NCBI GenBank assembly: GCA_934045905.1
Contig: OW203768.1
Location: 6,104,316-6,168,315 of the forward strand
Reading direction: 5' to 3'
DNA: 64,000 nucleotides
Source: Leuctra nigra
Taxonomy: Eukaryota > Arthropoda > Insecta > Plecoptera > Leuctridae
The translations under genes were made by a program, and so were the position numbers. Positions 1-11,690 of this stretch are shown here, one piece after another; the first letter of the stretch is position 1, and the number at the start of each line of letters is the position of its first letter. The notes under the pieces are model-generated. The model was not told where the DNA came from and did not search any database. It saw only the letters and a program-made list of their open reading frames with translations.

Positions 1-924
1 CAACTAAGTGCGGTGAAATTACAATTTTATTAGGAATTGTGATTTCTAAACAATATTTTCTGGAGTCTCAAACACAGAATAATCTGCTTGATACCATATC
101 TTGGAATCATAAAAGATTAGCAAAGTTATGAAGAGATATTTTGAGACGGCTGAAATTAATTTATCTATTGCAGTACCTACATATTTTTAGTACGCATAAT
201 TTAGACTCGCAATCAAATATTGCTACAGAGGTTTTACGACCTCGGCTTTCGCCTTAACGACATCACATTAATTTTGACAAAAAATTATTTATTAACCGTC
301 TCGGAGGTCGTAATTCACTCCAATTGTCTGATAATTCGACAAGAGGTGTTTAAATTCTGCGCCCGAAGTGTTACTTTGCATCAGATTCAATCATGTCGTG
401 TGCAACATCTTGGCGTCGGGAAATGCAAGTTAGTTGTGGAGATTGTCGTCGACGTCGTGATCTGTCTTTGCTCCGCTCCGGCAAGATGCTGTGATACGGG
501 AGTTGTGAATCGCACAGAAGTTGGCAACACTTGCTCGGTTCTCAGTCACCGCAAGTTGTTGTTGTAAATAGTACTCATAGTTTGTTGTTCTAAAGGACAA
601 GGCATTACAAAATACAAGTCAAACTTATTGCTCGTTTAATTGTAGATCTGACTCATAATTTCCAAAATTATTTCAATTTCTGAGATTCGAGTTCTCGGCT
701 GTTTTGTTATGCATGAGGGCCCAATTCAATAACTTTGAAATGCCCGATTAAGCTGGAATCCGATTCGGTGCCATGTTAATCCATATGGCCTTGCATCGGA
801 TTCCAGCCGAATCAGGAATGTATAGTTACAGAATATGGCCTCTGGGAATTCTGAAAGATACCAGTACTTTTCCCACCCTTTTTGAAGATTGTCCAGTGTA
901 ATTCACACATTTGTTTTAGCGGAT
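1..924. other. Non-coding flank, no gene recognised
   Basis: AT-rich sequence. The longest open frame (220-567, +) has no ATG start and no recognisable motif. A small inverted repeat sits at about 750-805, where GGAATCCGAT is answered by ATCGGATTCC; it could be the core of an eroded MITE. I see nothing else here. Confidence 0.4.
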
Positions 925-1835
925 AATTGAGCGAGCGTAGCGAGAGTCACCACGGTACTCTTATGGCACTTTCTCTGTGTGTTTTTTTTTGTGGTCACAG
1001 CCCAGGTCAAACCGCTCAAGCAATCGATCTGAAATTTTGTACACATACTAACGTACTATATGCGGTCCCTGGGATCGTTTTTGAACGGGCTCCCGTGATT
1101 GGTTCAAATTTAAAAAAAAATATCTTTCGATTGGTTTGTTTTATCAATTTGAAATTTTGATATGTCATTACCACTAACATTTTACCCAATCATACAAAGT
1201 TTCAGCCAAATCCTCCCATTAATTAAAATTTAAAAAAAAATCATATGATTTTTGAAATTTAAACTAGAACCGTATGACCGATCAACTTAAAACTTTGCAG
1301 GGTCATTGGGACCAACATTATCTGTATTTTTGACAATTTTCAGACTTATCTGTGTTTAATTCCAAAAGTTATTGACATTTTACGGACATTTTGCGTGTTG
1401 GCTGTCAAATTTCTCGAAAATGTTGATCACGGCTACTTCGACTCTTTATAGTTCCAAGGTAGTTAGAGCAGAAACTTTCAAACGTATGAAACTGATATGA
1501 CTGTTCAACAGATCGTCTAATATTGTGTAAGTACACACACTTATAACATATGAGTGGTCCCAGGTATATTTTTTAAATAGATCCTATGCTTTTTGAATAT
1601 TAACAAGGAACATTTTAATCATAAAGGTTCAATCGATCAACTAAAAACTTTTCATGGTTATTGGGACTAATACTTTAGGAATATTTGGAGATTTTTATAC
1701 CTACAAGTCTGACAAATTTCATGAATTATTGGTTTTTAATGATATTTTCGATATACATAATTTCGGTTCGAGGTGTTGCGCGTGTCCGTGCTCGCTCATC
1801 AACGCGTTACACAGAGCGTTTTCCTAGTATAATCA
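925..1835 (+). repeat. Dispersed repeat family R, copy 1
   Basis: Starts at GAGCGAGCGTAGCGAG and ends near an ACGCGTTACACAGAGCG module followed by TTTTCCTAGTAT. Other copies or fragments are at 6600-7890 (inverted), 26090-26400, 35343-35465 and 37340-37700. Shared modules include ATCGATCTGAAATTTTGTAC, a CCTGGGATCG...GAACGG block and a CATTGGGACCAACATT block. No transposase is visible, so this is a non-autonomous repeat of unknown class. Confidence 0.7.
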
Positions 1836-1937
1836 TTCGGTTGCATTATTTGCATATTTTGTTAATTTGAAATATAAAATAAACGAAGGTAAATTAGCTG
1901 GCTACTGGATGATATTATTTTCGCCATTTACCTGTGT

Positions 1938-2185
1938 ACGGAACAGGTATGATGGCTGAGTAGTAACGCTCTGAACTTGTATTCCGGAGGCCCAGGTTCG
2001 ATTCTCGCGGCCGTCCTTCCTGACTGAGGTTTTTTTCGAGGTATTCCCTCAGTCGAGAGGCACATGCTTGGAAGGTACCCTACTAATAGGCCGCGGCCGC
2101 CTCCTTCCCACCTTCCATACTCTTCACCATCATCTCCCGATCATCCTCATAATCATTCATCCGTCGCCATTAGCCTCGCTGCTAT
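1938..2185 (+). mobile_element. tRNA-derived SINE, copy 1
   Basis: The head is tRNA-like, with an A-box-like TGGCTGAGTAGT and a B-box GGTTCGATTCT at about 1954-2000. A family body follows (CCTTCCTGACTGAGG, CCTCAGTCGAGAGGCA, GGAAGGTACCCTACTA) and it ends near CCATTAGCCTCGCTGC. Related copies lie at 12010, 15283, 28545, 30375, 33525 and 34060. This copy lies just left of the 22-bp minisatellite. Confidence 0.75.
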
Positions 2186-2400
2186 ATTTTCGCTGTACAA
2201 CGCAGTGAGCCGTGTCTGATCCCCTCCCCCATGTGGGTGGAATGCTGGTAATATGCACGGCGTAGTCTGGACAGAGAGGAATGCATTGACAGCGCTATAT
2301 TGCACATACTTGGTACATACTGGCGTGGAGGAGGCTGCAGCAGATTCCTCTTGATGCTTGCTCTTGATCGGTTGTCTGCTAGTGCGAGGTGTAGAGGTGA

Positions 2401-4283
2401 CTCCAGACATGTGTATTGTGTGCTCCAGACATGTGTATTGGGTGCTCCAGACATGTGTATTGTGTGCTCCAGACATGAGTATTGTGTGCTCCAGACATGT
2501 GTATTGGGTGCTCCAGACATGTGTATTGGGTGCTCCAGACATGTGTATTGGGTGCTCCAGACATGTGTATTGTGTGCTCCAGACATGTGTATTGTGTGCT
2601 CCAGACATGTGTATTGGGTGCTCCAGACATGTGTATTGGGTGCTCCAGACATGTGTATTGTGTGCTCCAGACATGTGTATTGTGTGCTCCAGACATGTGT
2701 ATTGTGTGCTCCAGACATGTGTATTGTGTGCTCAAGACATGTGTATTGTGTGCTCCAGACATGTGTATTGTGTGCTCCAGACATGTGTATTGTGTGCTCC
2801 AGACATGTGTATTGGGTGCTCCTCCAGACATGTGTATTGGGTGCTCCAGACATGTGTATTGGGTGCTCCAGACATAGGTATTGTGTGCTCCAGACATAGG
2901 TATTGTGTGCTCCAGACATAGGTATTGTGTGCTCCAGACATGTGTATTGTGTGCTCCAGACATGTGTATTGGGTGCTCCAGGCATAAGTATTGTGTGCTC
3001 CAGACATGTGTATTGGGTGCTCCAGACATGTGTATTGGGTGCTCCAGACATGTGTATTGGGTGCTCCAGACATGTGTATTGTGTGCTCCAGACATGTGTA
3101 TTGTGTGCTCCAAACATGTGTATTGGGTGCTCCAGACATGTGTATTGGGTGCTCCTCCAGACATGTGTATTGGGTGCTCCAGACATGTGTATTGGGTGCT
3201 CCAGACATGTGTATTGTGTGCTCCAGACATGTGTATTGGGTGCTCCAGACATGTGTATTGGGTGCTCCAGACATGTGTATTGTGTGCTCCAGACATGTGT
3301 ATTGTGCGCTCCAGACATGTGTATTGTGTGCTCCAGACATAAGTATTGGGTGCTCCATACATGTGTATTGGGTGCTCCAGGCATAAGTATTGTGTGCTCC
3401 AGACATGTGTATTGGGTGCTCCAGACATGTGTATTGGGTGCTCCAGACATGTGTATTGGGTGCTCCAGACATGTGTATTGGGTGCTCCAGACATGTGTAT
3501 TGTGTGCTCCAGACATGTGTATTGTGCGCTCCGGACATGTGTATTGTGTGCTCCAGACATGTGTATTGTGTGCTCCAGACATGTGTATTGTGTGCTCCAG
3601 ACATGTGTATTGGGTGCTCCAGACATGTGTATTGGGTGCTCCAGACATGTGTATTGGGTGCTCCAGACATGTGTATTGGGTGCTCCAGACATGTATATTG
3701 GGTACTCCAGACATAGGTATTGTGTGCTCCAGACATGTGTATTGTGCGCTCCAGACATGTGTATTGGGTGCTCCAGACATGTGTATTGTGTGCTCCAGAC
3801 ATGTGTATTGTGTGCTCCAGACATGTGTATTGGGTGCTCCAGACATGTGTATTGGGTGCTCCAGACATGTGTATTGTGTGCTCCAGACATGTGTATTGTG
3901 TGCTCCAGACATAGGTATTGTGTGCTCCAGACATGTGTATTGTGTGCTCCAGACATGTGTATTGTGTGCTCCAGACATAGGTATTGTGTGCTCCAGACAT
4001 GTGTATTGTGTGCTCCAGACATGTGTATTGTGTGCTCCAGACATAGGTATTGTGTGCTCCAGACATGTGTATTGTGCGCTCCAGACATGTGTATTGGGTG
4101 CTCCAGACATGTGTATTGTGTGCTCCAGACATGTGTATTGTGTGCTCCAGACATGTGTATTGTGTGCTCCAGACATGTGTATTGTGTGCTCCAGACATGT
4201 GTATTGTGTGCTCCAGTCATAGGTATTGTGTGCTCCAGACATGTGTATTGTGTGCTCCAGACATAGGTATTGTGTGCTCATAG
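2401..4283. repeat. 22-bp minisatellite, about 85 copies
   Basis: A head-to-tail array of the 22-bp unit CTCCAGACATGTGTATTGNG. The two main variants differ at the end of the unit (GTG or GGG). Rarer variants carry ATAGG, ATAAG or a CGCTCC change. Two units carry a 3-bp CTC insertion (about 2820 and 3152). Because 22 is not a multiple of 3 and the unit has no stop in most frames, long open frames occur on both strands; they are artefacts of the repeat and not genes. Confidence 0.97.
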
Positions 4284-4690
4284 TGACTTAATCAAGGGCG
4301 TAATCACTATACCTAATCAGATCCGAGATCAGATCTTCATCTAGAGATAATATGCGATCAAAAATATCAGTTTAATATTAATATTGGAATAAAGTAACAT
4401 GGGAATGTTATTTACATCATTATTTGATGAAAAGTAAGATTGATATAAAAATGTTTTAAAAAAATCTTATGTTTCTGGTGTAAAAGCTAGCAGAAGTATG
4501 TCGTACATGCGAATTTATTGGTATTTAAACTTACCCTTTCTGAAAAAATCAGGTGTTCTACGATTCAAAATGGCACCAAATTGAACGACCTTGCATCAAC
4601 CTATATTTTCCCCCTAAGCTTCCCAGTTTGAGCAGTACATTTTCAATATTAAATATTAAAAATATTAAATATTAATATTATTAGTATATT
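4284..4690. other. AT-rich non-coding spacer
   Basis: No open frame, hairpin or recognised repeat stands out, apart from a short AATATTAAATATTAA simple repeat near 4645-4685. Confidence 0.4.
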
Positions 4691-4699
4691 AATTTCCCA

Positions 4700-4960
4700 A
4701 CCGGATGATCATCCTGGTGGTACAGGTGTAAGATCGCAGGGCGCGCGGGGCCGACCCGTGCACGCCCGTGAGCGATAACGTTTGCCCCCGCCGCCGTGCA
4801 TGCGAGCTGCTCGTACGAAACATGACGTCAGTTCGCATGAAACGTGCTCGTATGACACGGTCGAAATACCGGTTCAGGTGTAATGTGACGTCAAACCGTC
4901 TAGTGACGTCAGTCGCGGCCCCAGACGAATAATATGGCCCCCTGGAGTCGAACACGAGGT
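4700..4960. promoter_or_regulatory. GC-rich island with three CRE palindromes
   Basis: A CpG-rich block in AT-rich surroundings. It holds three perfect TGACGTCA sites at 4823-4830, 4886-4893 and 4904-4911. This octamer is the consensus CREB/ATF binding site. No start codon with a convincing donor was found next to it, so its target gene is unknown. It could also be part of an unrecognised repeat. Confidence 0.4.
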
Positions 4961-5214
4961 ACTCGACTATTTAACTACTGGTCCACTATTTCTTGTGTGG
5001 CTCAAAAGTGCCAAGCTTGGATTAAAACTGTGAATTATTCAAAAATCAATTTTTGTATTGAAATCGTCCCGTTGCCAATACACTGGGTATATTTTTCAGC
5101 GATTAACCTAAGTGCCCTACACTAGAGCCAGCATGCTTTTACCGGAAAATTACAATAAATCAATCATTAATCGCTGAATTTTAATTGTATTTTTAAAATT
5201 TTAAAATTCAGTTA

Positions 5215-5376
5215 GGCCCGGAATAACCAAAGTTAAATTGTGCTGGATTCAGGGGTACTAACTTTTGGATTAAATTCAATTGTTTCACTCATTTTCAGGT
5301 ATCTGATTGGCTGTGCCGCCAATTTAGTCCAATATTTAGTTAATCCGGCTCAGATTAACTTTGGCTATACCGGCCC
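5215..5376. mobile_element. Harbinger-like MITE, 162 bp
   Basis: The ends are imperfect inverted repeats: GGCCCGGAATAACCAAAGTT on the left and the complement of AACTTTGGCTATACCGGCCC on the right. The element is flanked by TTA on both sides (5212-5214 and 5377-5379), the 3-bp target duplication typical of PIF/Harbinger elements. It is too short to code. Confidence 0.75.
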
Positions 5377-5460
5377 TTATAATTCAAAAAATTGACGGGT
5401 TTAACAATTTAGTTACTACAATTTCATCGTTTTATCTTATAATAACTTCATATCTTACTT

Positions 5461-5525
5461 ATAGTTACCCAGTTCTGTCTGTGATTCTGTGGGAACGCCT
5501 GCGCGCGCATCCTCTCAATTTCGCG
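5461..5525 (+). repeat. Dispersed repeat D, copy 1
   Basis: Contains TATAGTTACCCAGTTCTGTC followed by GGGAACGCC and a GCGCGCAT run. The same order recurs at 8172-8275. Confidence 0.6.
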
Positions 5526-5542
5526 CGCACACTCTCTATGTT

Positions 5543-5935
5543 GTATTTAAAATTAAAATGGTCGACGTTACATTGCCCAAATCATGTCCAAAATACATCT
5601 TCTGCTCTTTGTGCATAAATAAATAACTGAAACTTACCTAAATGGCAATCCTTATCCCTTTGTGTTTATAAGAAATGTATTTTAACACAGAATAACTGTC
5701 CAAATCTTTATATTACATTGAATACGGCACTATTTTGTATTTAAAATGGTGGCCTTTCATTGCCAATCGTGTCTAAAAATACGTCTTTTGCCTTCACAAA
5801 GTAAAGAAATAACCATAACTTACCTAAAACGTAATCCTTATCCCTTTGAGTGTGTAAAAAATCTACTATCACACATAATAACCGTTCAAAAGAGACATAA
5901 CATAGAAAACTTCTTCACTCCAAGAAACGTCAAAG
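5543..5935. repeat. Diverged tandem duplication, unit about 192 bp
   Basis: Two neighbouring copies (about 5543-5733 and 5734-5935). They share TTGTATTTAAAATGGT, an ATTGCC...TGTC block, AACTTACCTAAA and AATCCTTATCCCTTTG in the same order and spacing. No coding function is apparent. Confidence 0.7.
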
Positions 5936-6599
5936 TGTAATTTTTATAAATTTTTCATTGCCTCTGTATTTTAGAGGGCCATGAAAACCAAACAAAGCCG
6001 ATAGATTTTTAACATTAGCCTCAAGATACAATTTGCAAACGATCAAACGTATTATTTTCTTCCTACATTTAATCAACACGGCTCTGTAACCCTCATACCA
6101 ACTAACCGACGAAGTTTTTAAATAATGTTGTTAGATTAATCATTTTCAGTCGTTTCTTATTTCGTAGAGTGGTCTGTATTGAGTCATGTATTGACAACGA
6201 ATTCATGTTGCTGTTGATAAAGTATGAAGCACCAATGTTTAAGTTTTACATTGTCAACTGAATATCTATACCTTAATTAGAGGTAGATGGGCTGAAGTCC
6301 ATTTCAATATTCTTGAAGTGAGCTCAGAGAACAGTATTTCTGACATCAACCAATCATTTGTAATGGTGACATGAGTTATTGTAAGAGAATACTTCAATAT
6401 AACGTTATTTGTTAGCATCAGTGAAACGGTACTTGATAGAGCTTGATTACAATCCAAAATTGTGCACCGCAAAAATCAAACAAATTTACTTCCGCCCTAC
6501 ATCTGAGGAACGTATATAATGAAACCGTAGATACCATGTAATACATAGCATCACAAATGAAGAAAAGGTCGTGGGCATCAGGTCACGGTATCAACGTAA

Positions 6600-7890
6600 T
6601 GTATATATACTAGGAAAACGCTCAGTGTAACGCGTTGATGAGCGAGCACAGAACATGCAACATCCCCATAGTAACGATGCACGACACGGCACATGACGAT
6701 TTTCTCTGCAATTTTTCAATCTCCATAATACTCTGGATGAATAATAGATCCATTGTGTCGTGAAGTCTTACCTACATACCTTCTCCAGAAATCTCTTGTG
6801 ACATCCTATACTAAACTCGTAAAATTACAATTAATACTTGACTGATTGGGCTTACAATATGTAAAATTTAATATTAAGTTGGTCTTGATCACCATGCAAA
6901 ATTTGAACTTAATGTGAACATTTTTATTGTCGACCAATCAGAACACATTATTTAAACTTAAACCAATTAGAGGATTTGGCCTTCGTACTGCATCCGATTT
7001 TATGCGCTAGCTCAAAAATGCTTTCATTTTACTGTACCTACATTGTGGATTCGAACAAATAAGCGATACGTGATGGAGCCACTTCTGGCAGGAAAATTTT
7101 TAGATGCACTTTTTTGTTTTGATGTTCGTGTTTCCACAAGGCAGTGAAAAAGGAGAAACAAATGAAATGTAGATTTAGTTACAAGTTTACCTTTTCAGCC
7201 TTAACAAACAACTAAAGCAAATTTTATATAATTTATTTACATGAATAAACCCTTTACAACCGCCATTATCATAGTACCAAAGAATCCACCAGAGGTCAGT
7301 CGTGTTCCTTATTTTCTCGAATAGCTTGGCTGCTCTACAGGCCTTGCCTTGGAACAGAAACTTAAAGAAGGCAGGGATGACAATTTAGTATACATTTTTC
7401 AAGATTATGGAATAAAATGACCTTAAAATGACAAAACTTTTGAAAATAACGACAGATTAGACTGAAAATTGGCAAAAATACCTTTAATGTTGGTACCAAT
7501 GACCACGCGAAGTTTTAAGTTGATCGGTCAATCTGTTCTAGTTTAAATGTCAAAAATCACATGAAAAATGGGTTTAAATTTGAACCAATAGGAGGATTTG
7601 GCTGAAACTTTTTATGATTGGGTACAATGTTGGTTGCAATGTTTTTGCTAAATTTCAAATTGATCGAAGCAACCAATCAAAAGATAATTTTTTAAAAAAT
7701 TGAACCAATCACGGGAGCCCGTTCAAAAACGATCCCAGGGACCGCATAGATTACGTTAGTATGTGTACAAAATTTCAGATCGATTGCTAGAGCGGTTTGA
7801 CCTGGGCTGTGACCACAAAAAAAAAAAAAAACACACAGAGAAAGTGCCATAAGAGTACCGTGGTGACGCTCGCTACGCTCGCTCAATAAT
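6600..7890 (-). repeat. Dispersed repeat family R, copy 2 (inverted)
   Basis: The reverse complement of the family starts at 7890 with GAGCGAGCG and ends at about 6605 with the AACGCGTTGATGAGC and TACTAGGAAAACGCTC modules. An internal block at 7055-7320 is the reverse complement of 41337-41630 (shared AATAAGCGATACGTGATGG, AATCCACCAGAGGTCAG). A run of 15 A lies at about 7816-7830. Confidence 0.7.
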
Positions 7891-9534
7891 ATATTTTTTA
7901 CGGCGCATACATTGTTTTTCTTCTTATTTTTACTTAGTACGAATACTCTGGTGTAAATTTGGAAACTTATATGAAATTGTTTCTCCATAATAGGTATGAT
8001 CAAATTGCTTTTCTTCGTTCCTAATTTGTTAACGTATTCTGTTAAGATTGGGTCATCAACGACGTCAAGTGTATTAACGACGCACACTCTGCTGACAAAT
8101 ATTGCTGTCGTTTTATATTTACGCATACCTCACTGGTGCACATTGGTCATGTTTTACATGACGGGACCCTCTAGTTATACTTATAGTTACCCAGTTCTGT
8201 CTGTCTGTCTGTGGGGAACGCCGTCGCGCGCATCCACTGGTGCGTGTCATGTTTTACAAGACGGGTCCCTCTAGTTCAATGAGAAAGACGAAATCCCAAA
8301 AAGGATGTGTGATCTTCCCACTGCTGTTCAACATAATATACAAAATGATGGCTTAATTTTTCTAGGAAGTCGAAATGATTCACCGTCACTTTGTACCGTT
8401 TAGAACGGCCTCTGTCGAGACTTTGGCTGAGGAACAAAAAGTCGTTCGGTATTATTCTTGTTCGGTTCTAGTCAAATTACCATCGCCCTCGGCTGGTGGT
8501 ATTCGGGACAGATTTAATGGGGGGCGTAATTCGTCCCAGTAGCGGGATCTGGGAGTCGGTAAATTAGGCTCTTCGAACCGTCTCTATATCATTCAATGAT
8601 TATTTGGACATGAATCATTCTTCGGTGGTTTTCCAGTCGGCCGCCGATGACAAATGCAAGGTTGACATTTTAAATTAACTGATGAGTAAGTGTGAAGTAA
8701 AGTGAAAAGTATTTGAATAACTAGTGGACCTAAATCTCTTCTAGGGGCACATTTCGATGAGGTCTGAATTTATAGACAAATTATTTAATTTTCAAATGTG
8801 GTTTTCTCTGATAACCTCAGATGGGGTGATGATATTTAATACCAACTGCAAATTGAAAATATATAAATAAATATATAAATGTACAACTGTATATAAATAC
8901 AATTTTAAGGGCCAGCGATATCTTGCATCAAGCTGCAGCAGAATCTATGAGTTTTTAACCTCCCTTAAATATACTTACAAGATTTTAGATATAAGTATTT
9001 AGTAATACATATATTTTAACCCGTATTATATACAATGTATAAAAAGTGCACCAAAAGTAGGCAATGCTTATAAATCATTTTCCCCAATAATAAAATTATC
9101 TTTATCCCTGCTCCCCCTCCCGGAGATATCATTTTTATGTTTTTTCTTGGATACTACACTTCCTAATATACTATTATTCCTGAAAAATCTCGAAATATTT
9201 AGATTTTGGACGAAATAAAATAGAAAATATTTGAAAATCATCCCCCCCCCCCCTCCCCCCCGTCCCTCACCAACTAATAGCATCTAGCATCTAGACAATT
9301 GTTACAACTGCGTCATTAATACTAGAAAATAAAATGGCAACAATGACCATTGTGTTTCTCTGCTCGGGCATTGTTGGTGCACGAGACAGCCTCGGGGCAT
9401 GGAATATCGCAACAATTGCGCTGCAATGAACAATGCAGTTTTTCACTACGCCAATTACTTGCGAGGCTTTTTCTCACATAGTATAAACCATTGTGCGCAG
9501 GAAACGTGATCGACTACAATGCTATGCTCGCATC
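7891..9534. other. Non-coding stretch
   Basis: Holds dispersed repeat D copy 2 (8172-8275) and a C-rich tract at 9241-9260. No ORF with recognisable similarity is seen. Confidence 0.4.
8172..8275 (+). repeat. Dispersed repeat D, copy 2
   Basis: Repeats the TATAGTTACCCAGTTCTGTC block of 5461-5525, here with an expanded (TCTG)n and followed by ACGGGTCCCTCTAGTT. A second ACGGGACCCTCTAGTT lies just upstream at about 8161. Confidence 0.6.
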
Positions 9535-9605
9535 GTCGGGAGGGAAATCCTGTCGTAGCATTGACCGTTGTGATCGCGGCGAGGGAGATTTCCCTGCCAG
9601 GAGGG
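9535..9605. promoter_or_regulatory. Possible NF-kappaB/Dorsal-like sites
   Basis: Holds GGGAAATCCT (about 9542) and GGGAGATTTCCC (about 9585), both close to the Rel-type consensus GGGRNNYYCC. A third, weaker GGGAAATATC is at about 10696. They sit upstream of candidate first exon A (10918), separated from it by a foldback element. Two or three short matches can occur by chance. Confidence 0.25.
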
Positions 9606-9655
9606 AGAAAATACTCCGGAGTCGGGGAAAAAAATCTATTGAGAAAAATAGTTTT

Positions 9656-10179
9656 TAGAGTCTTCTACGATACTTGATGAAATCCATGTTTTATGAAGCA
9701 CAAAAAGGCGGCTCCTACTTTTTTCTAAACGGCTTTACCGATTGTCTTCAAATTTTCACAGGTTTTAGATAAAGAGCAGCTGTGTCTCTAGTGGCCCCAA
9801 AGTTTAATTTTTGGTTTACTTATTTCAGGGCAGAGGTGCCAAAAAGACTAATATATTGCCTATGTTAGCACTTCCTCAAAACGAGAAAAAACATTTTCGA
9901 TCACTAGAGACACAGATTTACTCTTTATCTCTATGCTGTTAAATTTTGAGAACAATCGGTCAAGCCGTTAAGAAAAAAGTAGGGGCTGCCTTTTTATGGT
10001 TTTTTGTGATTTTTGATATTTGATTTAAAATAACTTACTTCACAGCAGTATATGCAACATGCAACACACGATTAAATGTCACAAATGACACGTACAACCC
10101 AGAGCTAATGCATTTTTATGCATTTCTAGGATTTTTTTACATCGGAATCGAAATTTTCTGCGAGTCCTGTCGACTCTTA
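9656..10179. mobile_element. Foldback element F1, copy 1
   Basis: The ends are TAGAGTC...GACTCTTA. Behind them are long imperfect inverted arms: GGCTCCTACTTTTTTCTAAA on the left pairs with TTAAGAAAAAAGTAGGGGCT on the right, together with ACCGATTGTC/AACAATCGGT. A second copy in the same orientation lies at 32704-33238. Non-coding MITE; superfamily unclear. Confidence 0.75.
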
Positions 10180-10739
10180 TTTTTATATTTATTTATAACA
10201 ATGCTTACTACTTTTTACATTTTTCCATATAATAAGAAAGAAAATATGATATTTTAATTTTTACCGTATTCCAAGGAAAATATATTTTGCACTTCGATTT
10301 CAAATAATTTGTAGGCTTACCAGTTTCTTGGCAATGTGCGCTTCGACCTGAAACGTAACGAAATCATGTTCTTCAAATCAAATTTATTTTTACAGTAGTT
10401 GAAGTAGAATATTTTAAATTTTAAATTTTTTAAGCTTTGTTTCCAGTAAGATAAAAATCTTGTTTCGGTAGATATCATATTCGTGCATCAAACACATTAC
10501 TCTAAATTACTCAGAAGTACTCCTAATCTAAAAGAGTAATTGAGTTAGAGAAGTGACGCTAATTTTTTACTTTACTGCGCAACTTTAATAATCTGATCCC
10601 ACTGCTCCCTGATAAAAAATGTTCATGAAGGTATTAAAATCCCCCACCGAGGGAAAAATTCGCCTCATCGCAGGGAAATCATCGCCAGCACTCCGGGAAA
10701 TATCGTTCTCTACTATTGGCCCCACTGTGTGGTAGTAGA

Positions 10740-10917
10740 AAGTCGGTGCATCTAGTGCAAGGGTGATTGGGTGGGGGACACGTGCTCGGCGGGTGGGGGG
10801 AGCGAGGGGAGGGGGGGAGCTGTCTCGAGTAGATAAGCGCACTTGACGGCACGGCCTCTGCGCGGTCGGTCACGAAGCAAACGAGCGTGCGGTGTGAATG
10901 TTGTGATACAGTGTGCG
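10740..10917 (+). promoter_or_regulatory. GC-rich promoter candidate A
   Basis: A G-rich island directly upstream of an ATG exon. It contains an inverted CCAAT (ATTGG, about 10766), an E-box CACGTG at 10779-10784 and GGGGAGGGGGGGAGC at about 10806, an Sp/KLF-type tract. There is no TATA box. This is a position-based inference; no transcript was seen. Confidence 0.4.
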
Positions 10918-11013
10918 ATGACGACCAAGACCAATGTACAGTCGAACGGACAGACTTTTGGTTTTAATAAGTTCTACGTGAAATCGAGTTTAAAAAGGAG
11001 GCATTGGAATTTC
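10918..11013 (+). CDS. Candidate alternative first coding exon A of the PMEPA1-like gene
   Basis: Seen: an ATG behind a GC-rich island opens a 32-codon frame (MTTKTNVQSNG...KRRHWNF), ending exactly in phase 0 at the strong donor TTC|GTAAGT (11014). The peptide is polar and basic and matches no family I know. Inferred: it splices to the phase-0 exon at 40829, giving a protein of about 198 residues. The intron would be about 30 kb. It could equally be the first exon of another gene, or non-coding. No transmembrane segment is encoded, unlike the long vertebrate PMEPA1 isoforms. Confidence 0.4.
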
Positions 11014-11690
11014 GTAAGTTGAAAAATAATGTTTTTTATTGTGTTTATGTTTGTCATCTGATACATAAATTATTTTGTGTTGTGTGGTGCATAGCTGTGT
11101 TGTAGTAATAATACTTACATGGTACACATGCTAAACAATTTTATATCGCGTTGAGTGGCATTTTTTTCAAAATGATATGTTAATGCACATGCATAATGCA
11201 GATAATGCAGTCCCTGTTGCACTGTGTGTAATTGCAAATGTAGCTACTTTTTAAATTTGGGACATCTCCATAATTGTTATGTTTGGATTTCTTAAAGTTA
11301 TGTTGACGTCGATTTTTTAATTTTGGAAGTTTTGAAATTCGGTGTTTCAATTTTAGAATGTTGGTGTTAATTAAAATGTTTGTTTTTATGGTAGATTTTT
11401 TTAAATTCAAAAATAAGTTTAAAATTTGGAACGAATTGTTGAATTTGAAATAATTTGTTCAGTCTCCGAGTGTATAATAATAATATACGAGATTTGTATG
11501 GAAGATTTTGTTACATTTCACATTATTTTCAACATTTTGGTACTTTTTTTAAAAACATTCCATGCGTTTTAATTTAGAACGTTTTATAACAATTCAAAGT
11601 TCAAATTTTATGGAACGTTTGTTCGATTTTTGGAGCGTTTCTAATTCGAATTCCTGTACGATTCCATAATTTAAAACCCCACCGCCGCCC
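11014..11690. other. AT-rich stretch following candidate donor A
   Basis: Low-complexity AAATTT-rich sequence consistent with intron. No gene or recognised repeat is seen. Confidence 0.4.

Noticed and set aside
220..567. 115-codon + strand frame at the left edge
   Set aside because: No ATG start, no recognisable motif and no splice signals; likely chance.
2153..4283. Very long open frames on both strands (up to 699 codons) with repeating MSGAHNTHVW or CVLCAPDM words
   Set aside because: They arise because the 22-bp minisatellite unit lacks stops in most frames. The frame shifts every unit, three frames on each strand are open at once, and there is no splice or start context.
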